A stretch of DNA of 64,000 nt from JAFARE01 sp963777285 (GCA_963777285.1 CAVZPR010000001.1:496001-560000), one strand, 5' to 3'; shown: positions 35,561 through 45,274, counted from the first letter of the stretch. Notes: generated by a model from the sequence alone, not told the origin. Made by a program: numbers and translations.

Positions 35561-36768
35561 CGCCCAGAAACCCCCGCGCTCCGCACCCGCTCACCGCCGC
35601 CTCCGCAGCGCCTCGCTCCCCGGAACGCCGCCGTGTGGTGCTTCTCGGCGCCACGGGCTCGATCGGCCGGCAGGCGTGCGACGTCATCGGCCGCCACCCC
35701 GAACGCTTCGAGCTGGTCGGCGCCGTCGCCGGGCGCGACGCGGCGGCGCTGCGCGTCGTCGCCGACCGCTTCGGCGTGGCTCGCGTCGCGCTGGTCCAGC
35801 CCGACGCCGGCAGCGCTGCGCCCGGCATGTCCGTGGGGCTGGACGCGGCCTGCGAGATCGCCGCCATGGACTGCGACGTCGTCTGCGTGGCCATCACCGG
35901 CGCCGCGGCGCTGCGCCCGGCGCTGGCGGCGCTCGACGCCGGCCGCCTGGTGGCGGTGGCCACCAAGGAGGTCCTGGTGATGGCCGGCGACCTGGTGCGC
36001 GAGAGCGCCACCCGGTCGGGCGCGCGCGTCATCCCCGTGGACAGCGAGCACAGCGCGCTCTGGCAGTGCCTGCGGGGCGAGGACCGCGCCGCGGTGCGGC
36101 GGCTGGTGCTCACCGCCAGCGGCGGCCCGTTCCTGTCGCGGGCGCTGGAAACGCTGGGCAGCGTGACACCCGGCGAGGCGCTGGCCCACCCCACCTGGCG
36201 CATGGGTCCGAAGGTGACGATCAACTCCGCGACGATGATGAACAAGGGGCTGGAGGTGATCGAGGCGCACCACCTGTTCGACGTCGACTACGCGAGCATC
36301 GACGTCGCCATCCATCCGGACAGCCTGGTGCACAGCTACGTGGAGTTCTGCGACGGCGCCGTGGTGGCGCAGCTCGGAGTTCCCGACATGCGTGTCCCCA
36401 TCTCGCTGGCGCTGAGTGACGGGGAGCGCCTGCCCGACGTGGGACCTCGACTCGACCTCACCGCCGCGCCGCAGCTGCGGTTCGCCGCGGTCGACCCCGC
36501 CAGGTTTCCCGCGGTGGACCTGGCCCGCAGCGCCGGGGTGCGTGGCGGGCTGGCTCCCTGTGTGCTCAACGCGGCGAACGAGGTGGCGGTGGCGGCATTC
36601 CTGGACGGCCGCTGCCGCTTCGACGAAATAGTGCCACTCGTGGCCGATACCATCCAGGCGGCGCCGGCGACCGGCAGCACGCCGTCGCTGGCCGCGATCC
36701 TCGACGCCGACGAGTGGGCGCGACGCTACGCGGCCGCGCGCATCCGTCCCGCCGTGGCGGCGCACTGA
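35557..36768 (+). CDS. dxr: 1-deoxy-D-xylulose 5-phosphate reductoisomerase
   Basis: Second step of the MEP isoprenoid pathway, DXP to MEP with NADPH. 403 aa. About 24 residues precede VVLLGATGSIGRQA (NADPH motif). Then ATKEVLVMAG (usually NKE), PVDSEHSALWQCL with the metal ligands, SGGPF, the flexible loop HPTWRMGPKVTINSATMMNK and GLEVIEAHHLF. GTG 35557 overlaps the cdsA stop by four bases. The cluster also holds ispG of the same pathway. Confidence 0.95.
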   Translation: MTPRNPRAPHPLTAASAAPRSPERRRVVLLGATGSIGRQACDVIGRHPERFELVGAVAGRDAAALRVVADRFGVARVALVQPDAGSAAPGMSVGLDAACEIAAMDCDVVCVAITGAAALRPALAALDAGRLVAVATKEVLVMAGDLVRESATRSGARVIPVDSEHSALWQCLRGEDRAAVRRLVLTASGGPFLSRALETLGSVTPGEALAHPTWRMGPKVTINSATMMNKGLEVIEAHHLFDVDYASIDVAIHPDSLVHSYVEFCDGAVVAQLGVPDMRVPISLALSDGERLPDVGPRLDLTAAPQLRFAAVDPARFPAVDLARSAGVRGGLAPCVLNAANEVAVAAFLDGRCRFDEIVPLVADTIQAAPATGSTPSLAAILDADEWARRYAAARIRPAVAAH

Positions 36769-36769
36769 C

Positions 36770-38044
36770 GTGGGCCAGTATCTGATCTACGCGGGCGCCT
36801 TCATCCTCGTCATCTTCAGCGTGGTCGTGGTGCACGAGGCGGGGCACTTCCTCGTGGGCAAGCTCAGCGGCATCCGCGTCGACGAGTTCTCCGTCGGCTT
36901 CGGGCCCAAGATCGCCTCGCGCAGGCGCGGCGAGACGACCTACGCGCTGCGCCTCCTGCCCCTGGGTGGATTCGTGCGCATGGCGGGAATGCTCGGCATT
37001 CCCGGCGAGGCGGACGCGGGGGAGCGCAACTTCTACCGGGCCAGCATTCCCAAGCGCTGCGCCACCATCGCCGCGGGCATCGTCTTCAACTTCATCTTCG
37101 CGGTGCTGTGCTTCACGGTCGTGAACATGGCCGCGTCGAGCCCGTGGGGGGTGGTCAAGGGTGGGCCGGCGGCAACCTCCGGTGTGCCCGAGGGGGCCGC
37201 GATCACCGCGATCAACGGGACCGCGGTGCACGACAACTCGCCCCAGTCGGTGAGCGCGGACCTGCATGCGGCGACCGCGGCCAGCCGGGGCGCCCCCGTC
37301 GCTGTGACGTACCGCGCGCTGGACGGCAGCGTGCGCACGGCCACGGTGAAGCCGGAGCTGGTGATCCTCAATCCGGTGGCGGGGAGCCTGCCCGCGGGGG
37401 TCGTCGTGGTCACCGCGATCGACGGTCATCCGGCCAGCACCGGCGACGCTGCTGCGCTCCTCTCCGGGTCCGGCATCCGGGTGAGCGGCTACGCGGAGAA
37501 GGCGGACGGGTCGCCCGGGAAGAGCATCACGAACGCGGCTGCTCCCAGCGTGGTCGACGGCTACGGCACCTCGGCGACGCAGGCACAGGCCGCCTGGCTG
37601 CTGGGCGTCCGCGCCGGATGGCCGGGTCAGTCGTTCCCCACCGCGGTGGTCAACGGGGTGGTGCAGATCCCCGCGTTCGTGCACGACACGGTGGTCGGCA
37701 TCTACCAGCTGGTCACCGTGCCTTCGCTGGGCGGTGTCAACGGGCCGAACGGCCTCTCCGGTCCCGTCGGCATCGCCGAAGCGACCGCGACCGCGTCGCA
37801 GAACGGCTTCCTCAGCCAGAACGGGCTCGTCTGGTGGATCGGATTCATCAGCATGAACCTGGGCCTGATCAACGTCCTTCCCATTCCCTTCCTCGACGGC
37901 GGCAAGCTGCTGTTCCTGGGCATCGAGGCGGTGCGTCGCAAGCGTCTCGACCCGCGCCACGAGGCGATCGCGTCCGCGATCGGTCTCGCCGTCGTGGTGC
38001 TGCTGCTTATCTATGTCACCATCGGAGACGTGGGACGCATATGA
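36770..38044 (+). CDS. rseP: site-2 protease RseP/RasP
   Basis: Intramembrane zinc metalloprotease that cleaves anti-sigma factors and signal peptides. 424 aa. The HEAGH motif (VVVVHEAGHFLVGKLSG) is in the first membrane helix; the second zinc site is NVLPIPFLDGGKLLF. Between them lies a PDZ-like region (about 115-300) with GPAATSGVPEGAAITAINGT and a second copy at VVVVTAIDGHPAS. GTG 36770 is one base after dxr. Adjacent dxr-rseP-ispG is a common order. Confidence 0.94.
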   Translation: MGQYLIYAGAFILVIFSVVVVHEAGHFLVGKLSGIRVDEFSVGFGPKIASRRRGETTYALRLLPLGGFVRMAGMLGIPGEADAGERNFYRASIPKRCATIAAGIVFNFIFAVLCFTVVNMAASSPWGVVKGGPAATSGVPEGAAITAINGTAVHDNSPQSVSADLHAATAASRGAPVAVTYRALDGSVRTATVKPELVILNPVAGSLPAGVVVVTAIDGHPASTGDAAALLSGSGIRVSGYAEKADGSPGKSITNAAAPSVVDGYGTSATQAQAAWLLGVRAGWPGQSFPTAVVNGVVQIPAFVHDTVVGIYQLVTVPSLGGVNGPNGLSGPVGIAEATATASQNGFLSQNGLVWWIGFISMNLGLINVLPIPFLDGGKLLFLGIEAVRRKRLDPRHEAIASAIGLAVVVLLLIYVTIGDVGRI

Positions 38045-39219
38045 GCATCGACATCAGCACGGGAAACCGGCGCGCCACGGTTCCGGTGAACGTCGGTGGT
38101 GTCGTGATCGGTGGCGCCGCGCCGATCCCCGTGCAGACCATGACCAAGACGCAGACTGAGGACGTGCGTGCCACGCTGGCGCAGATCGAGCGCGCCGCTG
38201 CCGCGGGCGCCGACATCATCCGCGTCACCTGCGACACACGAGAGGCGGCGTCGGCGATGCACGAGATCGTGCGCGAGTCGCCGATTCCCATCGTCGCCGA
38301 CATTCACTACGACGCGCCGCTCGCGCTGCTGGCGTTGGAGGCAGGGGTGCAGTGCCTGCGGCTCAACCCGGGCAACATCACCGACTCCGCGAAGGTTGCC
38401 GACATCGCGCGCGAAGCAAAGTCGCGCGACGTGCCCATGCGCATCGGCGTCAACGCCGGGAGCATCCCGCAGCGCAAGGAGCTGACCCGCGGGCGTGGGG
38501 CCACCATCGAGGAGACCGCGCAGCGCATGGTCGACGCGGCCATGAGTCACATCCGCATCCTCGAGGAGCTCGACTTCCGCAACATCAAGGTCTCGCTCAA
38601 GGCGAGTGACGTGCTCACCAACATCGCCGCCAACCGCAGGTTCGTGGCGCTGGGCAATCGCTATCCGCTGCACCTCGGCCTCACCGAGGCGGGACCGGTG
38701 GACTCGGGCAGCGTCAAGTCGGCCATGGGCATCGGCATCCTGCTCAGCGAAGGAATCGGCGACACCATCCGCGTGTCGCTGGTCGGCGAGCCGGAGGACG
38801 AGGTGCGCGTCGGGCGCCAGATCCTGGCGAACCTGCAGGAGAAGGGGAGTGGCCCGAATCTGGTCGCCTGCCCCACGTGCGGGCGGCTCGAGATCGACAT
38901 GTTCCCCATGGTCAAGCGCGTCGAGGAGGCGCTCGCCGGCGTGAAGCGGACCCTGACCGTGTCGGTCATGGGGTGCGTGGTCAACGGACCCGGCGAAGGC
39001 ATGCACGCCGACATCGGCATCGCCGGTGGGCGGCAGAAAGGAATCCTGTACCGCGGCGGCAAGGTGATCGCCACGCTCCCCGAAGCCGAGCTGATCGCCA
39101 CCCTGGTCGACGAGTTGCATCGAATCGCCGAGGAGGACGCGCGACTCCTGGCCGAGGGCAAGCCGCTGCCCCAGGGTGCGGGCGACGGCGCCCTGCCCAT
39201 CCCTGTCGCCGCCGGCTGA
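38041..39219 (+). CDS. ispG: 4-hydroxy-3-methylbut-2-enyl diphosphate synthase IspG
   Basis: [4Fe-4S] enzyme of the MEP pathway, converting MEcPP to HMBPP. 392 aa. VPVNVGGVVIGGAAPIPVQT and MTKTQTEDVRATLAQI open the TIM barrel; LRLNPGNI and RIGVNAGSI follow. Cluster ligands are seen as CPTCGRLEIDMF (two Cys), MGCVVNGPGEG (third Cys and the Glu). ATGA overlap with rseP. Ends with about 30 residues of low-conservation tail; 36 bases to proS. Confidence 0.96.
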   Translation: MSIDISTGNRRATVPVNVGGVVIGGAAPIPVQTMTKTQTEDVRATLAQIERAAAAGADIIRVTCDTREAASAMHEIVRESPIPIVADIHYDAPLALLALEAGVQCLRLNPGNITDSAKVADIAREAKSRDVPMRIGVNAGSIPQRKELTRGRGATIEETAQRMVDAAMSHIRILEELDFRNIKVSLKASDVLTNIAANRRFVALGNRYPLHLGLTEAGPVDSGSVKSAMGIGILLSEGIGDTIRVSLVGEPEDEVRVGRQILANLQEKGSGPNLVACPTCGRLEIDMFPMVKRVEEALAGVKRTLTVSVMGCVVNGPGEGMHADIGIAGGRQKGILYRGGKVIATLPEAELIATLVDELHRIAEEDARLLAEGKPLPQGAGDGALPIPVAAG

Positions 39220-39255
39220 CCGCGCTGCGTCGAGCGAGCGAGCGGCGGTGCGCTG

Positions 39256-40701
39256 ATGCCTGATCCAAAGTCGATCACGCGGCAGTCGGAGGACTTCGAC
39301 CGCTGGTACGTCGACGTGGTGCTGCGCGCGGAGCTGGCCGACTACGCGCCGGTGCGCGGCTGCATGGTGATCCGGCCCTACGGCTACGCCCTGTGGGAGA
39401 ACACGCAGCGCGCCCTCGACGGCATGATCAAGCGCACCGGGCACCAGAACATGTACTTCCCGCTGCTCATTCCCGAGTCGTACCTGCAGCGCGAGGCGGA
39501 GCACGTGGAGGGCTTCGCGCCGGAGTGCGCCTGGGTCACGCACGGCGGCGACAAGGAGCTCGAGGAGCGTCTCGCGATCCGCCCCACCAGCGAGTCGATC
39601 ATCTGCTCGCTCTACCGCGACTGGATCCACTCCTGGCGCGACCTGCCGGTGAAGATCAATCAGTGGTGCAACGTGTACCGCTGGGAGAAGCGCACGCGTC
39701 TCTTCCTGCGCACCGCGGAGTTCCTGTGGCAGGAAGGGCACACCTTCCACGAGGGCGACGGCGAAGCCGCGGACGAGGTCAGCGCCATGCTCGGCTGCTA
39801 CCGCGAGCTCGCCGAGGACTGGCTGGCGATTCCCGTCATCTCCGGCCGCAAGACGGAGTCGGAGAAGTTCGCCGGCGCGCGCTACACGGAAAGCATCGAG
39901 GCGATGATGGCCGACGGCTGGGCGCTGCAGGCGGGCACGTCGCACCACCTGGGGCAGAACTTCACGCGCGCCTACGGCATCACGTACAGCGATCGCGACA
40001 ACACGCTGCAGCACCCGTTCCAGACGTCGTGGGGGCTGTCCACGCGCATCATCGGCGGCCTGATCATGGCCCACGGCGACGACGCCGGCCTCGTCCTGCC
40101 GCCCCGCGTGGCGCCCATCCAGGTGGTGGTGGTGCCCATCGTGCGCAGCAACGACCCGGAGGGCAGTGCTCTGGTCGAGTCCGCGGTGACGCAGATCGAG
40201 AAGCAGGTGGGCGATTCGGTGCGCCTGCACGTCGACCGGCGCGAAGGCATGCGCCCCGGCGAGAAGTACGCGGAGTGGGAGCTGCGCGGCGTGCCGCTGC
40301 GCGTGGTGGCCGGCGCCAAGGACCTGGCCGGCGGCGGGGTGACCGTGGTGCGCCGCCTCGACGGGGAACAGCGCACCGTCCCCGTCGACGGACTCGCGGC
40401 GAGCCTCCCTGGCATGCTCGACGAGGCGCAGGTGGCGCTGCGGGCGCGCGCCCAGCGCTCGCTCGACGAGCGCAGCGTCGACGTGCACAGCATCGACGAG
40501 CTCGTGGCGGCCTTCGCGGAGCGTCCCGTGTTCGCCAGCGGTCCGTTCTGCAACAACGCCGCCTGCGAAGCGCGACTCAAGGAGGCGGTGCACGCGCTCA
40601 CGGTGCGCGTGCTGCGTGCCGACCGCGGGGCGCACGGCGCGCCCTGCATCGCGTGCGGCGACGCGACGGACGACGTGGCGCTCATGGCGCGCGCGTACTG
40701 A
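39256..40701 (+). CDS. proS: prolyl-tRNA synthetase, type 3 (eukaryote/archaeal-like)
   Basis: Charges tRNA-Pro. 481 aa, class II. It lacks the INS editing domain of the long bacterial type. Motifs: RGCMVIRPYGYALWENTQ, WVTHGGDKELEERLAIRPTS (motif 2 region), INQWCNVYRWEKRTRLFLRT, GTSHHLGQNFTRAYGI. The C-terminus has the type-3 zinc domain: CNNAACEARLK, CIACGD and the conserved final Tyr (ARAY). This form is found in Chloroflexi, Deinococcus and many Gram-positives. Confidence 0.96.
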   Translation: MPDPKSITRQSEDFDRWYVDVVLRAELADYAPVRGCMVIRPYGYALWENTQRALDGMIKRTGHQNMYFPLLIPESYLQREAEHVEGFAPECAWVTHGGDKELEERLAIRPTSESIICSLYRDWIHSWRDLPVKINQWCNVYRWEKRTRLFLRTAEFLWQEGHTFHEGDGEAADEVSAMLGCYRELAEDWLAIPVISGRKTESEKFAGARYTESIEAMMADGWALQAGTSHHLGQNFTRAYGITYSDRDNTLQHPFQTSWGLSTRIIGGLIMAHGDDAGLVLPPRVAPIQVVVVPIVRSNDPEGSALVESAVTQIEKQVGDSVRLHVDRREGMRPGEKYAEWELRGVPLRVVAGAKDLAGGGVTVVRRLDGEQRTVPVDGLAASLPGMLDEAQVALRARAQRSLDERSVDVHSIDELVAAFAERPVFASGPFCNNAACEARLKEAVHALTVRVLRADRGAHGAPCIACGDATDDVALMARAY

Positions 40702-40712
40702 GCCTCGTCGCG

Positions 40713-41579
40713 GTGGCGCAGGACTTCGACCTGGACCTGCGCTGCGGCCGCATCCACGCGCGGCGGCACGGTCGCCGTGGCGCGCCGTTGCTCCTCTGCG
40801 TGCCGGGGCTGTCGGCGAATCTCGCGAGCTTCGACTTCATCGGCGAGCGCATCGCGGGTGAGGCCCGCTGCGCCGTCGCCGTGGACCTGCGCGGGCGCGG
40901 TCGCAGCGAGGTGACCGGTCCCGGCACGTACGGGTGGCGGGCGCATGCCCGAGACGTCCTCGACGTGGCCGATCAGCTCGGCGCGCGGTCGTTCTGCATC
41001 GCCGGCCACTCGATGGGTGGACTCGTGGCCATGGCCGCGGCCGCCCAGGCCGCGGACCGGCTACAGGCGGTGGTGCTGCTGGACATCTGCGGCGTCCCGG
41101 ACCCTGCCAGCGAAGCGCCCATCGCCGGGTCGGTGCGCCGCCTCGGCGCGGTGTACCCCTCGCTGGACGACTATCTGGGGCTGGTGCGCGGCCTCGGCGT
41201 GATCGAGCCCTGGAGCGAGTACTGGGACCGATATTTCCGCTACGAGCTGGAGGAGGTGGAAGGCGGCGTGCGGGCGCGCACCGATCGAGCTGCGGTGCTC
41301 GAGGACGCCGCCTTCGGGGCCGGGGCATTCGCGTTCGGGGACCATGCCGGTGTCTATGCGCTGTGGCCGTCGCTGACCATGCCCGTGCTGCTGGCCCGCG
41401 CCGCGCGGGAGATCCTCCCTGGGTTCGGGTACATCGTGACGGCGCGTGACCGCGACCGCTTCCGCGCCGAGGTGCGCTCCAGCACGGTGGTGGAGATAGA
41501 CGCCAACCACTACACGGTGGCCACCGTTCCCGACACGGTGCACGCCATCGACTCCTTCCTGAGAGCGGCCGCCGCGTGA
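40713..41579 (+). CDS. alpha/beta hydrolase
   Basis: Serine hydrolase of unknown substrate, 288 aa. Oxyanion segment CVPGLSANLASFDFIGERI, strand DLRGRGRSEVTG, nucleophile elbow IAGHSMGGLVAMAAAA and the terminal His in DANHYTVA. GTG 40713 lies 11 bases after proS and has no good ribosome site. The stop overlaps the acyl-CoA ligase start by four bases, so the two likely act together, for instance on an ester or thioester; that role is inferred. Confidence 0.85.
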   Translation: MAQDFDLDLRCGRIHARRHGRRGAPLLLCVPGLSANLASFDFIGERIAGEARCAVAVDLRGRGRSEVTGPGTYGWRAHARDVLDVADQLGARSFCIAGHSMGGLVAMAAAAQAADRLQAVVLLDICGVPDPASEAPIAGSVRRLGAVYPSLDDYLGLVRGLGVIEPWSEYWDRYFRYELEEVEGGVRARTDRAAVLEDAAFGAGAFAFGDHAGVYALWPSLTMPVLLARAAREILPGFGYIVTARDRDRFRAEVRSSTVVEIDANHYTVATVPDTVHAIDSFLRAAAA

Positions 41580-43195
41580 CCATGATGGACGTGCCGCTGA
41601 ACAGCTGGCTGCTGTTCGACCATGCCGCCAAGCACCACGCCGGCGTGGAGGTGGTGACCCGCTTCGCGTCGGGTGACGTCCATCGCTACACGTACGGCGA
41701 CTTCTCGCGGCGCGCGCAGCAGCTGATGCACGCGCTGGACCGGCTCGGTGTCGCGCCGGGCGGCCGCGTCGCCACCCTTGCGTGGAACCACTTCCGGCAC
41801 CTCGAGGCGTACTTCGCGGTGCCCTGCGCCGGCCGCGTGCTGCACACGCTGAACGTGCGCCTGTCGGCCCAGGAACTGGCGTACATCATCCAGGACGCCG
41901 GCGACGAGGTGGTGCTCGCCGATCCCGACATGCTGCCGTTGCTGGAGCAGGTAGCAGGGCACGGCGGCATGCGCGGCGTGGAGCACGTGATCGTGCTCGA
42001 CCGCAGCGCGCAGGGCGATGCCGTCGCGTACGAGGACCTGATCGCCGCCGAGCCGGACGCGTACGCGCCACGGGACATCGACGAACGGTCGCCGTTCGGC
42101 ATGTGCTACACGTCCGGCACCACGGGACGGCCCAAGGGGGTGGTGTACACGCACCGCTCCGTGTTCCTGCACTCCATGGCCGTGACCTCGGCGGCGGGCA
42201 TGGACGTCGGCCCGCGCGACTGCGTGCTGCCGGTGGTGCCGATGTTCCACGCCATGGCGTGGGGCGCGCCGCACGCGGCGGTTGCCGTGGGCGCCAAGCT
42301 CGTCTTCCTGGCCGGTCCGCTCGACGCCGGCGCGCTGGTCGACCTCTTCGACGCGGAGGACGTGACGGTGAGCGCCGGCGTGCCCACTGTGTGGCTGGCC
42401 GTGGCCGACGCCCTGGCGGAGCGCCGGGCCCGCCCCGCCGCCCTGCGCCACCTGGTCTGCGGTGGCGCCCAGCCACCACGGCGCCTCATCGAGCGGCTGC
42501 AGCGGGAGTTCGACATCCCGCTCATCCAGGCGTGGGGCATGACCGAGACGTCGCCGCTGGCCAGCCTCGCCTGGCCCAAGCACGCGTACCGTGGCGCCGG
42601 CGCCGACGACCTGGTGTCGCGGGTCACCTCGCAGGCGGGGTTGCCGCTGTTCGGGCTGGACGTGTCGGTGCGCGACCCTGGGGGCCGCGAGGTGCCCGCC
42701 GACGGCGAGACGATGGGCGACCTGTACGTGCGAGGGCCCTGGGTGGCGGCCTCGTACTGGAAGGGCAGCGGCCCCGAGGCGTTCGCAGACGGGTGGTTCC
42801 GCACCGGCGACGTGGCCGTCAAGTCACCCGACGGCTACTTCGTGATCGCCGACCGGACCAAGGATCTGATCAAGTCCGGAGGCGAGTGGATCTCCTCGGT
42901 GGACATGGAGGGGGCGATCATGTCGATGCCCACGGTGGTGGAGGCGGCTGTCATCGCCGTGCCCGACCCGCGGTGGCAGGAGCGTCCCCTGGCGTGCGTG
43001 GTGCCGCGGCCCGGGGCCACGGTCACGCTGGACGAGGTGCGGGCACACCTGGAAGGCCTGGGCTGGGCGCGCTGGCAGCTCCCCGACCGCCTGGAGATCG
43101 TCGCCGAGGTGCCGCGCACGAGCGTGGGCAAGTTCGACAAGAAGGTGCTGCGGGCGCGCTTCGCCGCTGAGGAGAACGCCGCCGCCGAGGCGTGA
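41576..43195 (+). CDS. acyl-CoA synthetase (AMP-forming), medium/long-chain type
   Basis: Activates a carboxylic acid to acyl-CoA through an acyl-AMP. 539 aa. P-loop CYTSGTTGRPKGVVYTHRS, GMTETSPL, FRTGDVAVKSPDGYFVIADR, TKDLIKSGGEWISS, and the C-terminal catalytic Lys in PRTSVGKFDKKVLR. The AlkK/FadD-like layout suggests fatty acids, but the chain length cannot be read. GTG 41576 overlaps the hydrolase stop; ATG 41582 or 41585 are alternatives. Convergent with lysR. Confidence 0.92.
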   Translation: MTMMDVPLNSWLLFDHAAKHHAGVEVVTRFASGDVHRYTYGDFSRRAQQLMHALDRLGVAPGGRVATLAWNHFRHLEAYFAVPCAGRVLHTLNVRLSAQELAYIIQDAGDEVVLADPDMLPLLEQVAGHGGMRGVEHVIVLDRSAQGDAVAYEDLIAAEPDAYAPRDIDERSPFGMCYTSGTTGRPKGVVYTHRSVFLHSMAVTSAAGMDVGPRDCVLPVVPMFHAMAWGAPHAAVAVGAKLVFLAGPLDAGALVDLFDAEDVTVSAGVPTVWLAVADALAERRARPAALRHLVCGGAQPPRRLIERLQREFDIPLIQAWGMTETSPLASLAWPKHAYRGAGADDLVSRVTSQAGLPLFGLDVSVRDPGGREVPADGETMGDLYVRGPWVAASYWKGSGPEAFADGWFRTGDVAVKSPDGYFVIADRTKDLIKSGGEWISSVDMEGAIMSMPTVVEAAVIAVPDPRWQERPLACVVPRPGATVTLDEVRAHLEGLGWARWQLPDRLEIVAEVPRTSVGKFDKKVLRARFAAEENAAAEA

Positions 43196-43214
43196 CCGGT
43201 GTCCCGGGCCGCGA

Positions 43215-44184
43215 TCAGGCCCCGGCAACCTTTCGAAGGTGCTCCCAGAACGCCTCGAGAGCCGGGGTGTGACCTCCCCGGCGCCGCGCCGCGGTGAACA
43301 CCTGGGCCACGCGGCGCCCGGGGCGGGGCAGGGCGACGAGCCGCCCCGATTCCAGCTCGCGCTCGACCAGGGCGCGGGGCATCGCGGCGAACCCCAGGCC
43401 GGCGAGCAGCGCTGCCAGGAGCGCCGCCTCCTCGAGCTCGACCGAGTTCGGCTCCGGCGGCGTGATCGCCGACCAGCTCCGCCGCGCGCCGCTCCGTGGC
43501 GGTGCCCTGCTCGTGGACCAGCTGGCGGTACCGCTTCAGGTCGCGGATCGGTGAGCGGCTCGCGGCGAGGGGGTGTTCCGACGCCACCACCAGCTCCATC
43601 TCGGTGCGCTCCATCGCCAGCGACTCCACTCCTGGGGCGTCCACCCCGGAGCCCGCGATGATCACGTCCACCTCGCCGTCCACGAGCATCTCCACCAGGT
43701 GCTTGATCGGCGCCAGGGTGAGGTGCACGTCGATCTCCGGGTGCGCTGCGATGAAGGGCGCCAGCCAGCCCGAGACGCGGTGCGCGCCCACCACGCGGCC
43801 GGACGCGATCGTCAGCTCGCCGTGCTGCATCTCCAGGTAGCCGGCGCGCAGCTCCTCGACCTGCTCCGCCGCGTCGAGCACGCGGGCCGCGACGGGGCGC
43901 AGCGCGCGTCCCACGTCGGAGAGGCGCACGTTGCGCCCCACGCGATGGAACAGCGGCAGCCCGAGCGTGGCCTCGAGGCGGCGGATGAGGGTGCTGACCG
44001 AGCCCTGCGAGATGCCCAGCGCCACTGCGGCGTTGCCCACGTGCTCGCGGTCGGCCACCGCCAGGAACGTGTGCAGCTGATCCAGGGTCACCCGAGGGCG
44101 GGGACGCACCCGCCCGCGGCGCTCGCGGTGGTCGGGGTGGAGCGGCCGGTGCGCCTCGGGGTCGCCCCAGCGGGAAGAGATCAT
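43215..44184 (-). pseudogene. LysR-family transcriptional regulator, frameshifted
   Basis: DNA-binding regulator with the usual HTH: LDQLHTFLAVADREHVGNAA, ALGISQGSVSTLIRRLEATL, GLPLFHRVGRNVRLSD. The effector domain reads to GTATERRAAELVGDHAA, then loses frame near 43455-43465. In the next frame the sense resumes as EPNSVELEEAALLAALLAGL, then GFAAMPRALVERELESGRLV, to the stop at 43215-43217. One extra base explains it. ATG 44184 has a strong TTTAGGAGA; GTG 44091 starts the conserved domain without the about 31-residue extension. Divergent from the TauE gene, its probable target. Confidence 0.85.
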
Positions 44185-44187
44185 CGT

Positions 44188-44200
44188 TCTCCTAAAGAGA
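44188..44200. promoter_or_regulatory. T-N11-A palindrome, candidate LysR operator
   Basis: TCTCCTAAAGAGA at 44188-44200 is a palindrome (TCTC-N5-GAGA) with the T-N11-A form of LysR boxes; one more base pair extends it to 44187-44201. It lies between the divergent lysR and tauE genes and covers the lysR ribosome site, which suggests autoregulation. Confidence 0.45.
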
Positions 44201-44306
44201 ATGGAATCATAGTCTCAAACCGCTTGCTCAATGCGATGGGAGCCTGGCACAGTCTGCGGAGCGCTTCGCGCGCGTCACACAGCAAGGCGGTTTCCCGGAG
44301 AAGGAC

Positions 44307-45209
44307 ATGCACTTCGACATCTACGTGGCCGTCGCCGGACTGATCGTCGGCCTCGCCGTGGGCATGACCGGCATGGGCGGGGGCGCGCTCATGACCCCGG
44401 TGCTGGTGCTGCTGTTCAAGGTGCAGCCGCTGGCCGCCGTCTCCAGCGACCTCGTCGCCTCGTTGATCATGAAGCCCTTCGGCGCCAGCGTTCATCTGGG
44501 CTCTCGGACGGTGCGCTGGGCGCTGGTGCGCTGGCTGGCCATCGGATCGGTTCCGGCGGCCTTCCTGGGCGTCGTCTTCCTGCGTTCCCTCGGCAAGGGC
44601 CACACGGTTCAGAACGTGGTGTCGCTGGCGCTCGGCGGGGCGGTCCTCCTGGCGGTTGCGAGCGTGCTGATCAAGGCGCTGATCGACCGCCGCCGCGGCG
44701 TCTCCGTCGATTCCACGGCGCCCGAGAAGGTCCAGGCGCGGCCCTTCGTGCTGGTCGGCCTCGGGGCGATCACCGGGTTCATCGTGGGCATCACCTCGGT
44801 CGGCTCCGGGACGCTGATCATCATCGGCCTGCTCTTCCTGTACCCGCGCCTGCGCGGCTCGCAACTGGTGGGCACCGACCTGACCCAGGCGATCCCCATG
44901 GTCGGCGCCGCGGCGCTGGCGCACATCCTCTACGGCGACTTCCAGCTGAGCCTGACGCTGAGCATCATCGCGGGAAGCATCCCGGGAGTGCTGCTCGGGT
45001 CGACCCTGTCCTCGCGGCTCTCCACACCAGTGGTCCGCGCCGCGCTCTGCGTGGTGCTGCTGGTGTCCGGGCTGAAGCTGGTCAACGTGCCGACGGTCGC
45101 CGTGGGCATCGCCCTCGCGGTCGGCCTGCTGGTCGCCGCGGCGGCGCTGGCATACGGTGCCCGGACCCGGCCCGCGGCCCGCGAGGCGCACGCCGAAGCG
45201 ACCGCCTGA
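44307..45209 (+). CDS. TauE/SafE-family membrane transporter
   Basis: Predicted sulfite/organosulfonate-type exporter of the TSUP family; substrate not determinable. 300 aa with about eight hydrophobic segments. Repeats of the family motif: GLAVGMTGMGGGALMTPVLV near the N-terminus and GFIVGITSVGSGTLIIIGLL in the second half. AGTDLTQAIPM-like VGTDLTQAIPMVGAAALAH is typical. Preceded by GGAGAAGGAC at good distance. Divergent from the lysR gene. Confidence 0.9.
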   Translation: MHFDIYVAVAGLIVGLAVGMTGMGGGALMTPVLVLLFKVQPLAAVSSDLVASLIMKPFGASVHLGSRTVRWALVRWLAIGSVPAAFLGVVFLRSLGKGHTVQNVVSLALGGAVLLAVASVLIKALIDRRRGVSVDSTAPEKVQARPFVLVGLGAITGFIVGITSVGSGTLIIIGLLFLYPRLRGSQLVGTDLTQAIPMVGAAALAHILYGDFQLSLTLSIIAGSIPGVLLGSTLSSRLSTPVVRAALCVVLLVSGLKLVNVPTVAVGIALAVGLLVAAAALAYGARTRPAAREAHAEATA

Positions 45210-45268
45210 CCTCCGCTCGTCACCCGCTCCGCCCGGTTCGCGCGGGTTTGCATTCGCCTGGGCGCACG

Positions 45269-45274
45269 TAAACT
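45269..45274 (+). promoter_or_regulatory. possible -10 box (TAAACT) for rel
   Basis: TAAACT ends 10 bases before the rel ATG; TTTGCA at 45247-45252 gives a 16-base spacer. This would start transcription only a few bases before the ATG, without a ribosome site. Confidence 0.45.

Noticed and set aside
45210..45260. Terminator after the TauE gene (CCCG...CGGG with TTT)
   Set aside because: Only four base pairs of stem; too weak to list.
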